Below are positions 1 through 8,874 of a stretch of 64,000 nt of DNA, in pieces (positions within the stretch are counted from its first letter, which is position 1; each line of letters starts with the position of its first letter). Made by a program: the position numbers and the translations under genes. The notes beneath the pieces are model-generated. The model was given only the letters and a program-made list of their open reading frames with translations. It ran no database searches and was not told the origin of the DNA. Origin of the DNA: Nevskiaceae bacterium (GTDB taxonomy: Bacteria > Pseudomonadota > Gammaproteobacteria > Nevskiales > Nevskiaceae); assembly GCA_004297005.1 (NCBI GenBank), contig SCVA01000024.1, positions 124,001 through 188,000 on the forward strand. Reading direction: 5' to 3'.

Positions 1-365
1 CCGGTATCGACGTCGATGCTGAAGGTGGACACCGGCTGCTCGGCGACCAGCCGCACCGGGCTCTGCTCCGGCGCCTGGTAGTTCTCGCGGTCCTGCACCA
101 CCGGCGGTGGCAGGTAGGGCGCCGGGGCCATCATCAGGTAGGCCGCGCCCGCGGGCGGCATGCGCTGACCAAGCTTGGCCTGGGCGGCCACCTCGGCCCG
201 CCGGGCGGTAGCCTCCTCGACGAGCGGTGGCGCGGAAGCAACGGCGGCATCGGCGGTCGTCGGCGGAGGCGGAGGCGCCGTCGGCGGCGGACTGGTGGTC
301 GTCGAGCAGGCCAGCAGCGTGGCTGCCGCGAGCAGGGGGAAAACACGGGTCAGACACAGCGACAT
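1..365 (-). CDS. VWA-domain lipoprotein, YfbK-like (N-terminal part only)
   Basis: The reverse strand is open from an ATG at 365 to the window edge, so only about the first 121 residues are present. Residues 1-20 form a lipoprotein signal peptide with the lipobox LLAC at about 17-20, followed by a Pro/Thr/Ala-rich linker. The last visible residues read QPVSTFSIDVDT, which is the conserved entry into the von Willebrand factor A region of YfbK-type proteins. The VWA domain itself, with its metal-binding MIDAS motif, lies outside the window. The gene is divergent from the tetR gene at 554 and shares a 188-base upstream region with it. Family assignment rests on that short motif and the lipobox; the cellular role of this family is poorly known. 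Confidence 0.75.
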   Translation of the reverse strand, partial: MSLCLTRVFPLLAAATLLACSTTTSPPPTAPPPPPTTADAAVASAPPLVEEATARRAEVAAQAKLGQRMPPAGAAYLMMAPAPYLPPPVVQDRENYQAPEQSPVRLVAEQPVSTFSIDVDT

Positions 366-505
366 GGGAGAGTCTCCGGCAGATTTACAGTCACTTAAAC
401 GAACACGCGGCGCCAACGGGGTTAAGCGAAGTGAAAAATTTGTGGCTGGCTGCGGGATGAACCCAACTGCGATAATGCCGGCCTCCTTACCGCCCCCTAA
501 ACCAT

Positions 506-517
506 TCGCAAGGACGC
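506..517 (+). repeat. 12-base direct repeat, copy 1 (upstream of tetR)
   Basis: TCGCAAGGACGC ends 36 bases before the tetR start codon at 554. An identical copy lies at 1190-1201, directly after the tetR stop and about 60 bases before the RND adaptor gene. Placement in both upstream regions suggests a possible regulator-binding half-site, but the sequence is not palindromic and no binding is shown. Confidence 0.4.
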
Positions 518-553
518 AACGCCCGCCAGGGCGCCATGTAGCTGCTTAGCCCG

Positions 554-1189
554 ATGGCCCGAAAACCCGCACATCTGCAGGAAGACACGCTGGGAACCCT
601 GCGCGCCCACGCCTTCGAGCTGTTTGGCCGCTTTGGCTACGAGGGTGTCTCGATCGGCGACATCGCCAAGGGCGCGAAGCTCAGCAAGGGCGCCCTGTAC
701 TGGCATTTCCCGGGCAAGGAGGCGCTCTATCTCGACTGTCTCAAGCGCCTGCATGGCATCTTCAACGAAGACGTGTTCGAACCCATGCGCCAGTCCACCG
801 ACGGCGCCCTGGGCATTGTCATCATGTTCCAGGGTCTGGTGCGCCTGTTCGCCGACACCCGCATCCAGCACGGCGTCGCCGGTTACTGGCTGATCCCTTC
901 GACGCCCGAAACCGCCGAGCTCATCGCCGCCCAACGCAGCTTCGAGTCCGAGAGCCAGAAAGCGATCGCCGACGCACTTCGGCGCGGCGTCGCCGCCGGC
1001 CAGTTGGACTTGGGCGACGACCTGGACGACTTGGCGAGGGCGATCATCTCCCTGATCGAGGCCTTTGTACTGCCGATGCGGCACCTGACCCCGGACGAGA
1101 TTCGGCCGCTGATCGGCGTGCTGGCACGCACCCTGTTCCGCGCCTATGCCAAGGGCGAGCAGCTCACCGCGCTGGTGGCGCGGATTTAG
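554..1189 (+). CDS. TetR/AcrR family transcriptional regulator
   Basis: A 211-residue protein of normal TetR length. Residues about 10-60 carry the helix-turn-helix, with the family signature YEGVSIGDIAKGAKLSKGAL followed by YWHFPGKEALY. The remaining two-thirds is the variable ligand-binding, dimerising part. The gene stands alone between a divergent lipoprotein gene and a downstream RND membrane-fusion protein. TetR proteins beside RND genes usually repress efflux, as AcrR or TtgR do, so it likely represses the adaptor gene and perhaps itself; this is inference from order. The 12-base direct repeat flanking the gene could be part of its binding sites. The ligand cannot be told from sequence. 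Confidence 0.9.
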   Translation: MARKPAHLQEDTLGTLRAHAFELFGRFGYEGVSIGDIAKGAKLSKGALYWHFPGKEALYLDCLKRLHGIFNEDVFEPMRQSTDGALGIVIMFQGLVRLFADTRIQHGVAGYWLIPSTPETAELIAAQRSFESESQKAIADALRRGVAAGQLDLGDDLDDLARAIISLIEAFVLPMRHLTPDEIRPLIGVLARTLFRAYAKGEQLTALVARI

Positions 1190-1201
1190 TCGCAAGGACG
1201 C
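1190..1201 (+). repeat. 12-base direct repeat, copy 2 (upstream of RND adaptor)
   Basis: Identical to 506-517. It begins on the base after the tetR stop codon and lies in the 73-base gap before the adaptor gene at 1263. Confidence 0.4.
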
Positions 1202-1262
1202 GGAACCAATACACAGGACGTAGGCTCCATCCGGGGCCACCCACCCCGACCCAGGAACTTCG

Positions 1263-2318
1263 ATGCGCTTGAGCCTGCTCACCACGCCGCTGCTGCTGAG
1301 CCTCCTGGCCGCCTGTTCCGGTGGTGACAACCCGGCAGCCAGCAAGGCGCAGCCCCAGGGTCAGAAGAAAGCCGCCCCCCCAGTTCCGGTTCAGGTCGCC
1401 GCGGTCGAGAAACAGCCCCTGCTGCGCTCACTGAGCGCGGTAGGCAGCCTGGACTCCAACGAATCGGTGACCATCGCCGCCGAGGTCGCCGGCCGGGTCA
1501 GCCGCATCGGTTTCCAGGAAGGGCAGCCGGTGGCGCGCGGCGCGGTGCTGATCGAGCTGGATGATGCTCTCAACCGCGCCGAGCTGGCGCAGGCTCAGGC
1601 CAACCTGGCGCTGGCCGAACGCAACGACCGCCGTGCCGAGGAAATTGCACAGCGCGGCCTGATCGCCGCCAGCGAGCGCGACAGCGTCGCCGCGACCCTG
1701 GCGGTAAACCGCGCGGCGGTGCAGATGGCGCAGGCCAAGCTGGCGAAGATGCGGGTTCTGGCTCCCATCGCCGGCGTCGCGGGTCTGCGCACGGTTGGCG
1801 TCGGTGACTACGTCTCGCCCGGCCAGGCGTTGGTGAACCTGGAGGCGATGAATCCGATGAAACTCGACTTCCGCCTGCCGGAATCGGCCCTGCCGCTACT
1901 GGCCCCCGGGCAGAAGCTTGTGGCCGAGGTCGATGCCTACCCCGGCGAGCAGTTCCCCGGCGAGGTCTACGCCATCGATCCGCGCATTGCCGACAGCAGC
2001 CGCAGCATCGCCGTGCGTGCGCGCCTGGACAACGCCAGCGGCCGTCTCAAGCCCGGCCTGTTCGCGCGCGTGCGGCTGGCGACCTCGGCCCGGGAGGACG
2101 CCCTGGTGGTGCCCGAGCAGGCAGTATTCCCGCAGGGCGAGCAGTTGTTCGTCTACGTGATCGCCGATGGCAAGGCCGAGCTGCGCACGGTGAAGGTCGG
2201 CCAGCGCGAACCCGGCCGCGCCGAGATCACCGAGGGCCTCCAGCAGGGCGAGCAGGTGGCGATCGCGGGCCTGCAGAAACTCGCACCCGGCGCAGCGGTA
2301 CTGCTGCAAGCGGACTGA
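1263..2318 (+). CDS. RND efflux periplasmic adaptor (membrane fusion protein), lipoprotein
   Basis: A 351-residue HlyD/AcrA-family adaptor. The N-terminus is a lipoprotein signal peptide with lipobox LAAC (Cys about 18), so it should be anchored in the inner membrane facing the periplasm. Residues about 60-95 form the first half of the lipoyl-like domain (SNESVTIAAEVAGRV, FQEGQPVARGAVLIELDD), followed by a short Ala/Glu-rich helical hairpin (about 100-150), the second lipoyl half and a beta-barrel, then a C-terminal membrane-proximal domain. Such adaptors bridge an RND pump and an outer-membrane channel. Oddly, neither a pump nor a channel gene follows: the next gene is an acyltransferase. 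It may serve a pump encoded elsewhere. Regulation by the upstream TetR gene is likely. Confidence 0.9.
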   Translation: MRLSLLTTPLLLSLLAACSGGDNPAASKAQPQGQKKAAPPVPVQVAAVEKQPLLRSLSAVGSLDSNESVTIAAEVAGRVSRIGFQEGQPVARGAVLIELDDALNRAELAQAQANLALAERNDRRAEEIAQRGLIAASERDSVAATLAVNRAAVQMAQAKLAKMRVLAPIAGVAGLRTVGVGDYVSPGQALVNLEAMNPMKLDFRLPESALPLLAPGQKLVAEVDAYPGEQFPGEVYAIDPRIADSSRSIAVRARLDNASGRLKPGLFARVRLATSAREDALVVPEQAVFPQGEQLFVYVIADGKAELRTVKVGQREPGRAEITEGLQQGEQVAIAGLQKLAPGAAVLLQAD

Positions 2319-2529
2319 CGGCGGCAAGTCCGCGCGGCGGCGACTTCGTCGACTCCAAGACTTTCCCAGTAGCCCCCATTAGCGTATCGCCGGGCGCGAT
2401 CTGTGCTCCCGCAACAGCGCTCGCTGTTGGCTGGGATACCGATCCGGCGCGCAGCCGTGGCACAGTGGCATCGAATCGTCCCGCGGCGCCGGCGCCGCAT
2501 ATTTCCCAGCAGGAACCCGCGCCTTTCGC

Positions 2530-3681
2530 ATGCCCGCCGCCGCGCTCACCGAGGGCCGCAGCACCCAGCTCGATGCCCTACGCGGCCTCGCTCTGGCACT
2601 GGTACTGCTGTATCACCTCAACCTGCTGGGCGTCGGTTGGGTGGGCGTGCAGTTGTTCTTCGTGCTGTCCGGCTTCCTCATCACCCGGCAACTGCTGGAA
2701 CTGCGGGCGCGGCGCCCTTTTTTCGAGTACCTGAAGCGCTTCCACGGCCGGCGGCTGCTGCGCATCTTTCCGGTCTACTTCCTCTACCTGCTGGTCCTCC
2801 TGGCCTGCCTGCCGCTGCTGCCAGCCAGCCAGCACGAAGCCGTGGCGACGCAATGGCCCTATGCCGCCAGCTTCAGCTACAACTGGCGCGGCATGACCCG
2901 CTGGCACGAACCGACCTGGTTCCTGGACCATTTCTGGTCGCTGGCGGTGGAAGAACAGTTCTATCTGGTCTGGCCGCTGCTGCTGTATCTGCTGCCGCGC
3001 CGTGGCCTGCCTTATCTGCTCACCGGGCTCGCGTTGACCGGGCCGTTGCTGCGCTGGCTGGTGGTCCGGCTCTGGCCACTGAGCGGGCTCGCCGATTCCG
3101 GAGCGCTGCCCTACGCGGTGGGCGTCTGCACGCTGTCGCAACTGGACGCGTTCGCGCTCGGCGGGCTGCTGTGTTTCTTGATCGAGCCCCTGCGGCGGCT
3201 GCGGGCGCCGCTCGCGGTACTGCTGTGCGCCCTGCTGCTGGCCTGGCTGGCCGGGGCCCTGGTCAATGGCTGGGGTCTGCAACCGATGCGGCCGCAGGGC
3301 GCCTGGTTCACCCTGGGCTACCCCAACACCCTGCCGCGCCAAGCGCAGTTCCTCTGGGGGTACACGCTGATCAATGTGGTGTCGGCGCTGGCCGTGGGGC
3401 TGGCGGTGGCGCGCGGTGCCGGCGGCGGGCTGCCGGGTCAGACCTGGCTGGCGAGTCTGGGACGGCTGTCCTACAGCGGCTACATCCTGCACTTTCCACT
3501 GGCCCATCTGTGCAGCCCGGCGATCTACCGTATCCACGAAATCACCGGTGCGCCGTTGTTGTGGAGCACCTGGCTGTTCCTGCCGCTGTACCTGAGCCTG
3601 CTGCTGGGCCTCTGCCTGCTGATCCGTGAACTCTATGAACGTCCGCTGCTCCGACTCAAGGACCGCTGGTTTCCGCTGTAA
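2530..3681 (+). CDS. acyltransferase family 3 membrane protein (OafA/YrhL-like)
   Basis: A 383-residue integral membrane protein with about ten hydrophobic segments. The start of the family is clear: QLDALRGLALALVLLYHL near residues 14-31, then FFVLSGFLITRQLLEL, RRLLRIFPVYF and DHFWSLAVEEQFYLVWPLLL. The conserved His in the first segment and the Arg/Phe-rich loop are hallmarks of acyltransferase-3 enzymes, which O-acylate sugars of lipopolysaccharide, exopolysaccharide or peptidoglycan. There is no C-terminal SGNH domain. The substrate is unknown and no polysaccharide genes lie nearby. Its last 47 bases overlap the next gene, suggesting translational coupling. A 211-base gap separates it from the RND adaptor gene. 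Confidence 0.9.
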   Translation: MPAAALTEGRSTQLDALRGLALALVLLYHLNLLGVGWVGVQLFFVLSGFLITRQLLELRARRPFFEYLKRFHGRRLLRIFPVYFLYLLVLLACLPLLPASQHEAVATQWPYAASFSYNWRGMTRWHEPTWFLDHFWSLAVEEQFYLVWPLLLYLLPRRGLPYLLTGLALTGPLLRWLVVRLWPLSGLADSGALPYAVGVCTLSQLDAFALGGLLCFLIEPLRRLRAPLAVLLCALLLAWLAGALVNGWGLQPMRPQGAWFTLGYPNTLPRQAQFLWGYTLINVVSALAVGLAVARGAGGGLPGQTWLASLGRLSYSGYILHFPLAHLCSPAIYRIHEITGAPLLWSTWLFLPLYLSLLLGLCLLIRELYERPLLRLKDRWFPL

Positions 3682-4198
3682 GCACCGCGCTGCACTGAGC
3701 CTGCTGCTATTGCCCCTGCTGCTGCTGGCGGCCTGCCGCTCGCGACCTGAGCCGAGCCTGATCGAGTACCTGCCCGGTGCCAAGGACTACGCCCAGGTCG
3801 CCAGCATCGACACCCGTGCCGAGATCGCCGAAGGCGGGGGCCGCGAGGCGGTCGATCCGGCGATGCGCGATCTCGGGCTAGTCGCCAGCGGCCGCTACCG
3901 CGTGCATCTGCGTGGCCCTGACGGCGGCATCCTCAAGGTGCATCTGATGCTGTTCAAGGACGCCGAGGCGGCCAGCCGCGACTACCGAGAGCGTCACCAT
4001 CCGCAATCGTTGGCGGCGACCCGACCGCTGGCGGTGGGTGACGAGGCCTGGATTTATCCCAGCGCCGAGGCCGGCGAGTATTTGGGCCTGCGTCTGGGGC
4101 GGGTGCGCTACGAGATCGAAGCGCGCGGGGCTGCCTCGCAACTTGCGCCCTACGCCGGGGTGGCAGCGGCCAAGGCGGCGAGGCTCGAGCGGCGCTAG
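3635..4198 (+). CDS. hypothetical lipoprotein
   Basis: I do not recognise a named family with certainty. The protein is 187 residues from the ATG at 3635; a GTG at 3626 is an alternative start three codons upstream. A basic N-terminus is followed by a Leu-rich segment ending in the lipobox LLAAC near residue 34, so it is probably a lipoprotein. The mature part begins PSLIEYLPGAKDYAQV and carries a compact mixed alpha/beta domain with LGLVASGRYRVHLRGPDGG. The gene starts inside the acyltransferase reading frame, in a different frame, so the two are probably co-translated. The function is unknown; a link to cell-envelope acylation is only suggested by the overlap. Confidence 0.65.
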   Translation: MNVRCSDSRTAGFRCKHRAALSLLLLPLLLLAACRSRPEPSLIEYLPGAKDYAQVASIDTRAEIAEGGGREAVDPAMRDLGLVASGRYRVHLRGPDGGILKVHLMLFKDAEAASRDYRERHHPQSLAATRPLAVGDEAWIYPSAEAGEYLGLRLGRVRYEIEARGAASQLAPYAGVAAAKAARLERR

Positions 4199-4370
4199 CC
4201 GCTCGGCGCCAGCTCCGGCGTCAAAAATCGCGCACGGCGGTAAACCCTTGTCGCCAGGCCGCGTTGCTGTCTGGTCCAGTGCCTGACAGCTTGTTCATGA
4301 TCGGCATTCGATTTCTTGACAATCCCACTGCGCGGCGCCCCTGGACGCCCGCCCCGAACGAGCGCTTGCC

Positions 4371-7214
4371 ATGAACTTCACCCGTCGCAACCGTCTGCAC
4401 GCTGGGCTCCTGTTGAGCTTTGCCGGCCTGTCCTCCCTGACCCTGCTGAGCCTCGCCTCGGAGCCGACCTCGCACGATGTGACCATCCCCACCAGCGCCG
4501 GCCAGACCGTGGTGCTGGAGTGGACCGGCACCATCCCGGCCGGCGCCACTGCCGGCGTCGGCGCCGATTGTTCGGCACCGCAGGCCCTGGTCTCGGATAC
4601 CCACACGATCAACCTCGCGGTCCCCGAGGGCGCCTACGACAGCGTCAACATCAGCGCCGACTTCAGCATCGAGTGGGACGACGGCATCCAGGACGAGGCC
4701 CTGGCGGTGACCAAGGACGGCGAGACCATCGGCACCAGCGACGGTGGCGAGCCGCAGGAAGTCGTCAGCACCAGCAATCCCGGCGCCGGCGTCTTCGTCG
4801 CCATTGCCTGCCCGTACACCGCGGTCGCCGACACCCCCTATCGTGGCCGGCTGACGCTGACCGCGACTGCCAAGACCGGCAGCGGCAGCGGCGCGCCCTC
4901 GCCGGCCGCCGGCACCGGCAACGCCAGCGGCCTGCCACCGCGCTTCCACCACTATGCGCCCGACTACAAGTCCCAGGGCTTCGGCATGTACGGCGGCGAG
5001 GCCACGCTCGACGTCAACTGGAAGACCGGCAGCATCTTCTACCTCGGCTTCCTGGAAACCCTGCGACTGCGCCTGGACGACAGCACCTCACCGGCTATCC
5101 AGACCTGGGAGAAGAACAGCACCATTGCCACTGACAAGGCGACCTCCGATCCGATCCTGGTCGGCGACCGCGACACCGGCCGCATCTTCGCGACCCAGCT
5201 GCTGGCCGGCGCCGGCACCAGCGCGATGGACTACACCGACGACGACGGCGAGAGCTACACGCCGGGCATGGCCGGCTCGGTGCTGCGCTCCGGCGCCGAC
5301 CACCAGGCGATGGACGTCGGCCCGTACCCGGCCGGCAGCAGCATTCCGCATCCGACCTACCCGAACGCGATCTACTACTGCTCGCAGGACGTGGCGCTGG
5401 CCTATTGCTCGCGCAGCGACGACGGCGGCGTGACCTTCGGTCCCAGCACGCCGATCTACACCCAAGGCAACTGCAACGGCCTGCATGGCCATGTGAAGGT
5501 CGCGGCCGATGGCACTGTCTACGTGCCCAACTCCAAGTGCGTGCCGTTAGGCGGCGGCGTCGGCCTACTGGCCAACCGGCCGGCGGCCATCGTCTCCGAG
5601 GATGCCGGCCTGACCTGGGAAGTGCGCTTCGTCGGCGAAGCCACCAGCGGCGGCGGCGCCGATCCCTCGATCGCCTCAGCGACCGACGGCACGGTGTACT
5701 ACTCCTACGTCGACGAGAACTTCAATCTGCACATGGCCAAGTCCGCCGACAAGGGCGTGACCTGGACCAATGACATCAACATCGGCGCCCTGGCCGGCAT
5801 CACCAAGGCCGAGTTCCCGGCCGTCGTGGCGGGAGACCCCGACCGCGCGGCGGTGGCCTTCTTCGGCAGCACCCTGCAGGACGGCTCCGACCCCGAGAAC
5901 GCCGAGGGCTTCGGCGGCAGCTGGCACCTCTACCTCGCCGCAACCTACGACGGTGGCGCGACCTATCACGTCGTCGATCTGACCCCCAACGACCCCATCC
6001 AGCGCGGCCCGATCTGCGGCGGCAACTACTGCCGCAACCTGCTCGACTTCTTCGACGCCGTGATCGACCCCCAGGGCCGCATCGTCATCGCCTACGAGGA
6101 CGGCTGCGTCGGCGGCTGCGTCACTGGCGGCATGAGCCAGTACACCGACCAGGCGGTGATCGCCCGCCAGTCCGGCGGCCGGACCATGTTCGCCGCCAAC
6201 GATCCGGTGGAACCGGCCGAGGCCGGCGCGCCGCGCCTCGACGGTTACCGCACCGCCAACTTCGTCTACCTGGAATGGCCGACGCCGGACACCGGTGGCA
6301 GCGAGGTCAGCGAGTACCGCGTGTACCGGGGTAGCGCCAGCGGCGCACTGACCTTGCTTGGCAAGGCCGGCAAGAACGGAAAGTTCGTCGATTCCACCCC
6401 GCCGGCCGGCACCGCCTACTACCGGGTCAGCGCGGTCAATGCCCAGGGCGAGGGCGCGATGGGCAACGAGCTGGCGCTGGCCGTCGGCGACAAGGCGCCG
6501 ACGCCGGAGCTGGCTTGCGCCCTGCCAGGCCTGCAGGTGGCGACCGATCTGGTCGGCGAGTACGAGGCCCCGCCGCTAACCCGCGACCTGGAGCAGATGT
6601 TCATCGCCGAGCCCGAGGACATGCCGGGCAAGATCGTCATCACCGAGAAGATCGCCCAGGCCGCGCCACAGCAGGCCGGCGCCTATTTCTTCGTGCACTT
6701 CGACACCAGCGTGCAGAAGGACCGCACCTACCGTGCCCGCTTCTCGGTGGATGGCATGCCGCTCGATTACTGGGAAGGCACCACGGAGCCTACTGACGAC
6801 ACCCTCGACCAGCAGCGGGTCTACACCTCGGCCGGCACCCTGGAAGCGGGCAGCGGCTTTACCAGCGACGGCTACGTGCGCTTCGTGCTCGACAAGGACA
6901 AGCTGGGCCTGAAGACCGGCGACAAGCTGCTCGGCGTCAACGGCCGCAGCTTCGCCACCTCGCAGCAGCGCAACACCCTGACTGACGAGGCCGGGTATTT
7001 CGACTACACCCTGCAGGGCAACGACTTCTGCGCCAAGGGCGGCATTGTGCTGCCTCCGGTCATCGACCCGCCCCCGGGTGGTGGCCCGGTGGTGCCGCCG
7101 CCGGGATCCGGTGCAAATGCCTCCGAAGGCCGCTTCGGTGGTGCGCTGGGCGCCGGCCTGCTGCCGCTGTTGCTGCTGGCGCTACGCCGCCGGCGGAGCC
7201 AAGTCTCCGGGTAA
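4371..7214 (+). CDS. large secreted sialidase-like beta-propeller protein with fibronectin III and C-terminal sorting tail
   Basis: A 947-residue protein. Residues 1-30 are a signal peptide. From about 190 to 600 there is a beta-propeller with Asp-box (BNR) motifs such as SDDGGVTFG, SEDAGLTWE, SADKGVTWT and TYDGGATYH, typical of the sialidase/WD40-like exo-alpha-sialidase superfamily. The catalytic residues of true sialidases are not obvious. A fibronectin type III domain follows at about 620-705 (EYRVYRGSASG, TAYYRVSAVNAQGEG). After a further domain and a Pro/Gly linker, the C-terminus has a hydrophobic stretch GAGLLPLLLLALRRRRS, resembling a GlyGly-CTERM or related cell-surface sorting tail. 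It is probably exported and surface-anchored or released. The gene stands alone. Substrate and role are unknown. Confidence 0.75.
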   Translation: MNFTRRNRLHAGLLLSFAGLSSLTLLSLASEPTSHDVTIPTSAGQTVVLEWTGTIPAGATAGVGADCSAPQALVSDTHTINLAVPEGAYDSVNISADFSIEWDDGIQDEALAVTKDGETIGTSDGGEPQEVVSTSNPGAGVFVAIACPYTAVADTPYRGRLTLTATAKTGSGSGAPSPAAGTGNASGLPPRFHHYAPDYKSQGFGMYGGEATLDVNWKTGSIFYLGFLETLRLRLDDSTSPAIQTWEKNSTIATDKATSDPILVGDRDTGRIFATQLLAGAGTSAMDYTDDDGESYTPGMAGSVLRSGADHQAMDVGPYPAGSSIPHPTYPNAIYYCSQDVALAYCSRSDDGGVTFGPSTPIYTQGNCNGLHGHVKVAADGTVYVPNSKCVPLGGGVGLLANRPAAIVSEDAGLTWEVRFVGEATSGGGADPSIASATDGTVYYSYVDENFNLHMAKSADKGVTWTNDINIGALAGITKAEFPAVVAGDPDRAAVAFFGSTLQDGSDPENAEGFGGSWHLYLAATYDGGATYHVVDLTPNDPIQRGPICGGNYCRNLLDFFDAVIDPQGRIVIAYEDGCVGGCVTGGMSQYTDQAVIARQSGGRTMFAANDPVEPAEAGAPRLDGYRTANFVYLEWPTPDTGGSEVSEYRVYRGSASGALTLLGKAGKNGKFVDSTPPAGTAYYRVSAVNAQGEGAMGNELALAVGDKAPTPELACALPGLQVATDLVGEYEAPPLTRDLEQMFIAEPEDMPGKIVITEKIAQAAPQQAGAYFFVHFDTSVQKDRTYRARFSVDGMPLDYWEGTTEPTDDTLDQQRVYTSAGTLEAGSGFTSDGYVRFVLDKDKLGLKTGDKLLGVNGRSFATSQQRNTLTDEAGYFDYTLQGNDFCAKGGIVLPPVIDPPPGGGPVVPPPGSGANASEGRFGGALGAGLLPLLLLALRRRRSQVSG

Positions 7215-7801
7215 GGCCGTTCGCCGCGCCGCATCGCATCCAGCAGGCGATGCGGCGGCGGCGGAGCTTCCGGATTGCCGCGCTGCCGACCCGGTGCAGG
7301 TGCGCGCTGAGAAGGCTCAGGAAGCACTGACCGCCGGCGGCACCGTACGCCGCCATCTTCGCCGTCTGGTCGTTGTCGAACCGTGCACGACGGTGCTGAT
7401 CCACTTCCGGTTTGCAACCACCGTCACCGCCTCGGCTCAGCCGGTTGGCGTGGACCTGGCGTTCGTCTCGCTGATCCGGCCGGCGCTGGCGGGTTTCGGT
7501 CCGGGCGAGAAGAGCGAAACGCTGGTCGTTCACGGCGTGGGCGGCTCAACAACGCAGCGGCGCAAGATCGGACTTCTTTCGCTGAGCTAGGTGGACTTTG
7601 CCCCGCGGCCAATCGGGCTCCAAATGTCGGGCAAGGTTCGTCATGTGCGCGGACGACGTTCCCGCTCATTCGAGTGGCCGTGGGGGATTTGCGTCCCGAA
7701 ACGCAGGGACTTGCGAGTGCCCCACAGTCGCACGGTATCCTTCAAGGCTGACCGGCCGCCTTCGCGGTTACCCCAAAAATATCTACCCAAGGAGGCTCCC
7801 C
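7215..7801 (+). other. 587-base region without a supported gene
   Basis: This is the longest gene-free stretch in the window. It begins with an 11-base-stem hairpin (7227-7257) just after the preceding stop. Several frames remain open on both strands (for example plus 7383-7751, minus 7424-7669), but none has a recognisable domain, a convincing ribosome binding site or the codon pattern of its neighbours. The end of the region holds the strong ribosome binding site of the next gene. It may be a degraded element or a long leader. Confidence 0.5.
7227..7257 (+). terminator. hairpin after the propeller gene, possible terminator
   Basis: An 11-base perfect inverted repeat (arms 7227-7237 and 7247-7257, 9-base loop) starts 13 bases after the stop codon at 7214. 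There is no T-run after it, so it is not a classic intrinsic terminator; it may act with Rho or protect the transcript end. Confidence 0.4.
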
Positions 7802-8617
7802 GTGGCCATGGACGTCATCGACTACAAGCTTTACGGCGAAGACATGCAGTTCGTCGAGATCGAACTCGACCCGGGCGAGGCCGCCATCGGCGAGGCCGGC
7901 GCCATGATGTTCATGGAAGACGGCGTGGTGATGGACACCCTGTTCGGCGACGGCTCGGCGCAGAACAAGGGCTTCTGGAACAAGCTGGCCGGCGCCGGCA
8001 AGCGCCTGATCACCGGCGAGGGCCTGTTCACCACCGTGTTCCAGAACCAGGCGCCGGTCGGCAAGAAGAAGGTCGCCTTCGCCGCGCCCTACCCCGGCAC
8101 CATCATCCCGGTGAACCTGCCCGATGTCGGCGGCACCCTGATCTGCCAGAAGGACTCCTTCCTCTGCGCCGCCAAGGGCGTGAGCCTGGGCATCGCCTTC
8201 CAGCAGAAGCTGGGCGTCGGCCTGTTCGGCGGCGAGGGCTTCATCATGCAGAAGCTGGAAGGCGACGGCCTCGCCTTCGTACACGCCGGCGGCACCCTGT
8301 ACCGCCGCGACCTCGCCCCCGGCGAAGTGCTGCGCGTCGACACCGGCTGCATCGTCGCCCTGCAGCCCAGCGTCTCCTTCGACATCCAGTACGTCGGCAA
8401 GCTGAAGAGCGCGCTGTTCTCCGGCGAGGGTCTGTTCTACGCCGTGCTGCGCGGCCCCGGCACGGTATGGCTGCAATCGCTGCCTCTGTCGCGCATGGCC
8501 AACCGCATCGTCATGGCCGCGCCGGCTATCGGCGGCAGCTCGCGCGACCAGGGCTCGCTGCTCGGCGGCGTCGCCACCGGCGGCCTGCTTGGTGGCTTGC
8601 TGGGTGGGGATGAGTGA
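7802..8617 (+). CDS. TIGR00266/AIM24 family protein
   Basis: A 271-residue soluble protein of the AIM24 (TIGR00266) family. I chose the GTG at 7802 because a perfect AAGGAGG sits at 7789-7795, six bases away; the ATG at 7808 is an alternative. Family features are the beta-rich fold with repeated Gly motifs (ELDPGEAAIGEAGAMMFMED, GEGLFTTVFQNQ, PGTIIPVNL, GEGLFYAVLRGPGTVWLQSL) and a Gly/Leu-rich C-terminal tail (LLGGVATGGLLGGLLGG). The bacterial role of this family is not established; the mitochondrial namesake AIM24 affects inner-membrane organisation. The Gly-rich tail could insert in or associate with a membrane. The gene appears to be transcribed alone. Confidence 0.9.
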   Translation: MAMDVIDYKLYGEDMQFVEIELDPGEAAIGEAGAMMFMEDGVVMDTLFGDGSAQNKGFWNKLAGAGKRLITGEGLFTTVFQNQAPVGKKKVAFAAPYPGTIIPVNLPDVGGTLICQKDSFLCAAKGVSLGIAFQQKLGVGLFGGEGFIMQKLEGDGLAFVHAGGTLYRRDLAPGEVLRVDTGCIVALQPSVSFDIQYVGKLKSALFSGEGLFYAVLRGPGTVWLQSLPLSRMANRIVMAAPAIGGSSRDQGSLLGGVATGGLLGGLLGGDE

Positions 8618-8797
8618 GGCCGCGGGAAGACCTTCGATCAGTGTGAGCGCCGCGCAGCAGCGAGCCTCTGCGGCCAAGGCTGCCTGAAGAAGCCCGATCA
8701 GTGGACGCGCCGCGTAAGCAGCGCCCATCCGCAGCCCGGTTCAAATGGCACTCCGTCGTAGAACCCGAGTCGCGTCGAGCGCAGAGCCCAGCCCAAC

Positions 8798-8834
8798 GCC
8801 CCCACCTCAATCCTCCCCCGCTCGCGGGGGAGGA
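8798..8834 (+). repeat. REP-like palindrome, copy 1
   Basis: A GCCCCCACC-type lead-in is followed by an 11-base perfect stem (arms 8811-8821 and 8824-8834) with a 2-base loop. Four related copies lie at 20454, 20529 (inverted), 20910 and 22534. The consensus is a C-rich head followed by a CCCTCCCCCGC palindrome. It sits in the 257-base gap between two convergent genes. Confidence 0.8.
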
Positions 8835-8874
8835 AGTTCAGAGCGCTGTAATCGGAAGCTGCGGCAGGCTCGTC

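Noticed and set aside
7383-7751. Plus-strand 122-residue open frame in the long gap
   Set aside because: No ribosome site, no domain, codon use unlike neighbours, and competing open frames on both strands.
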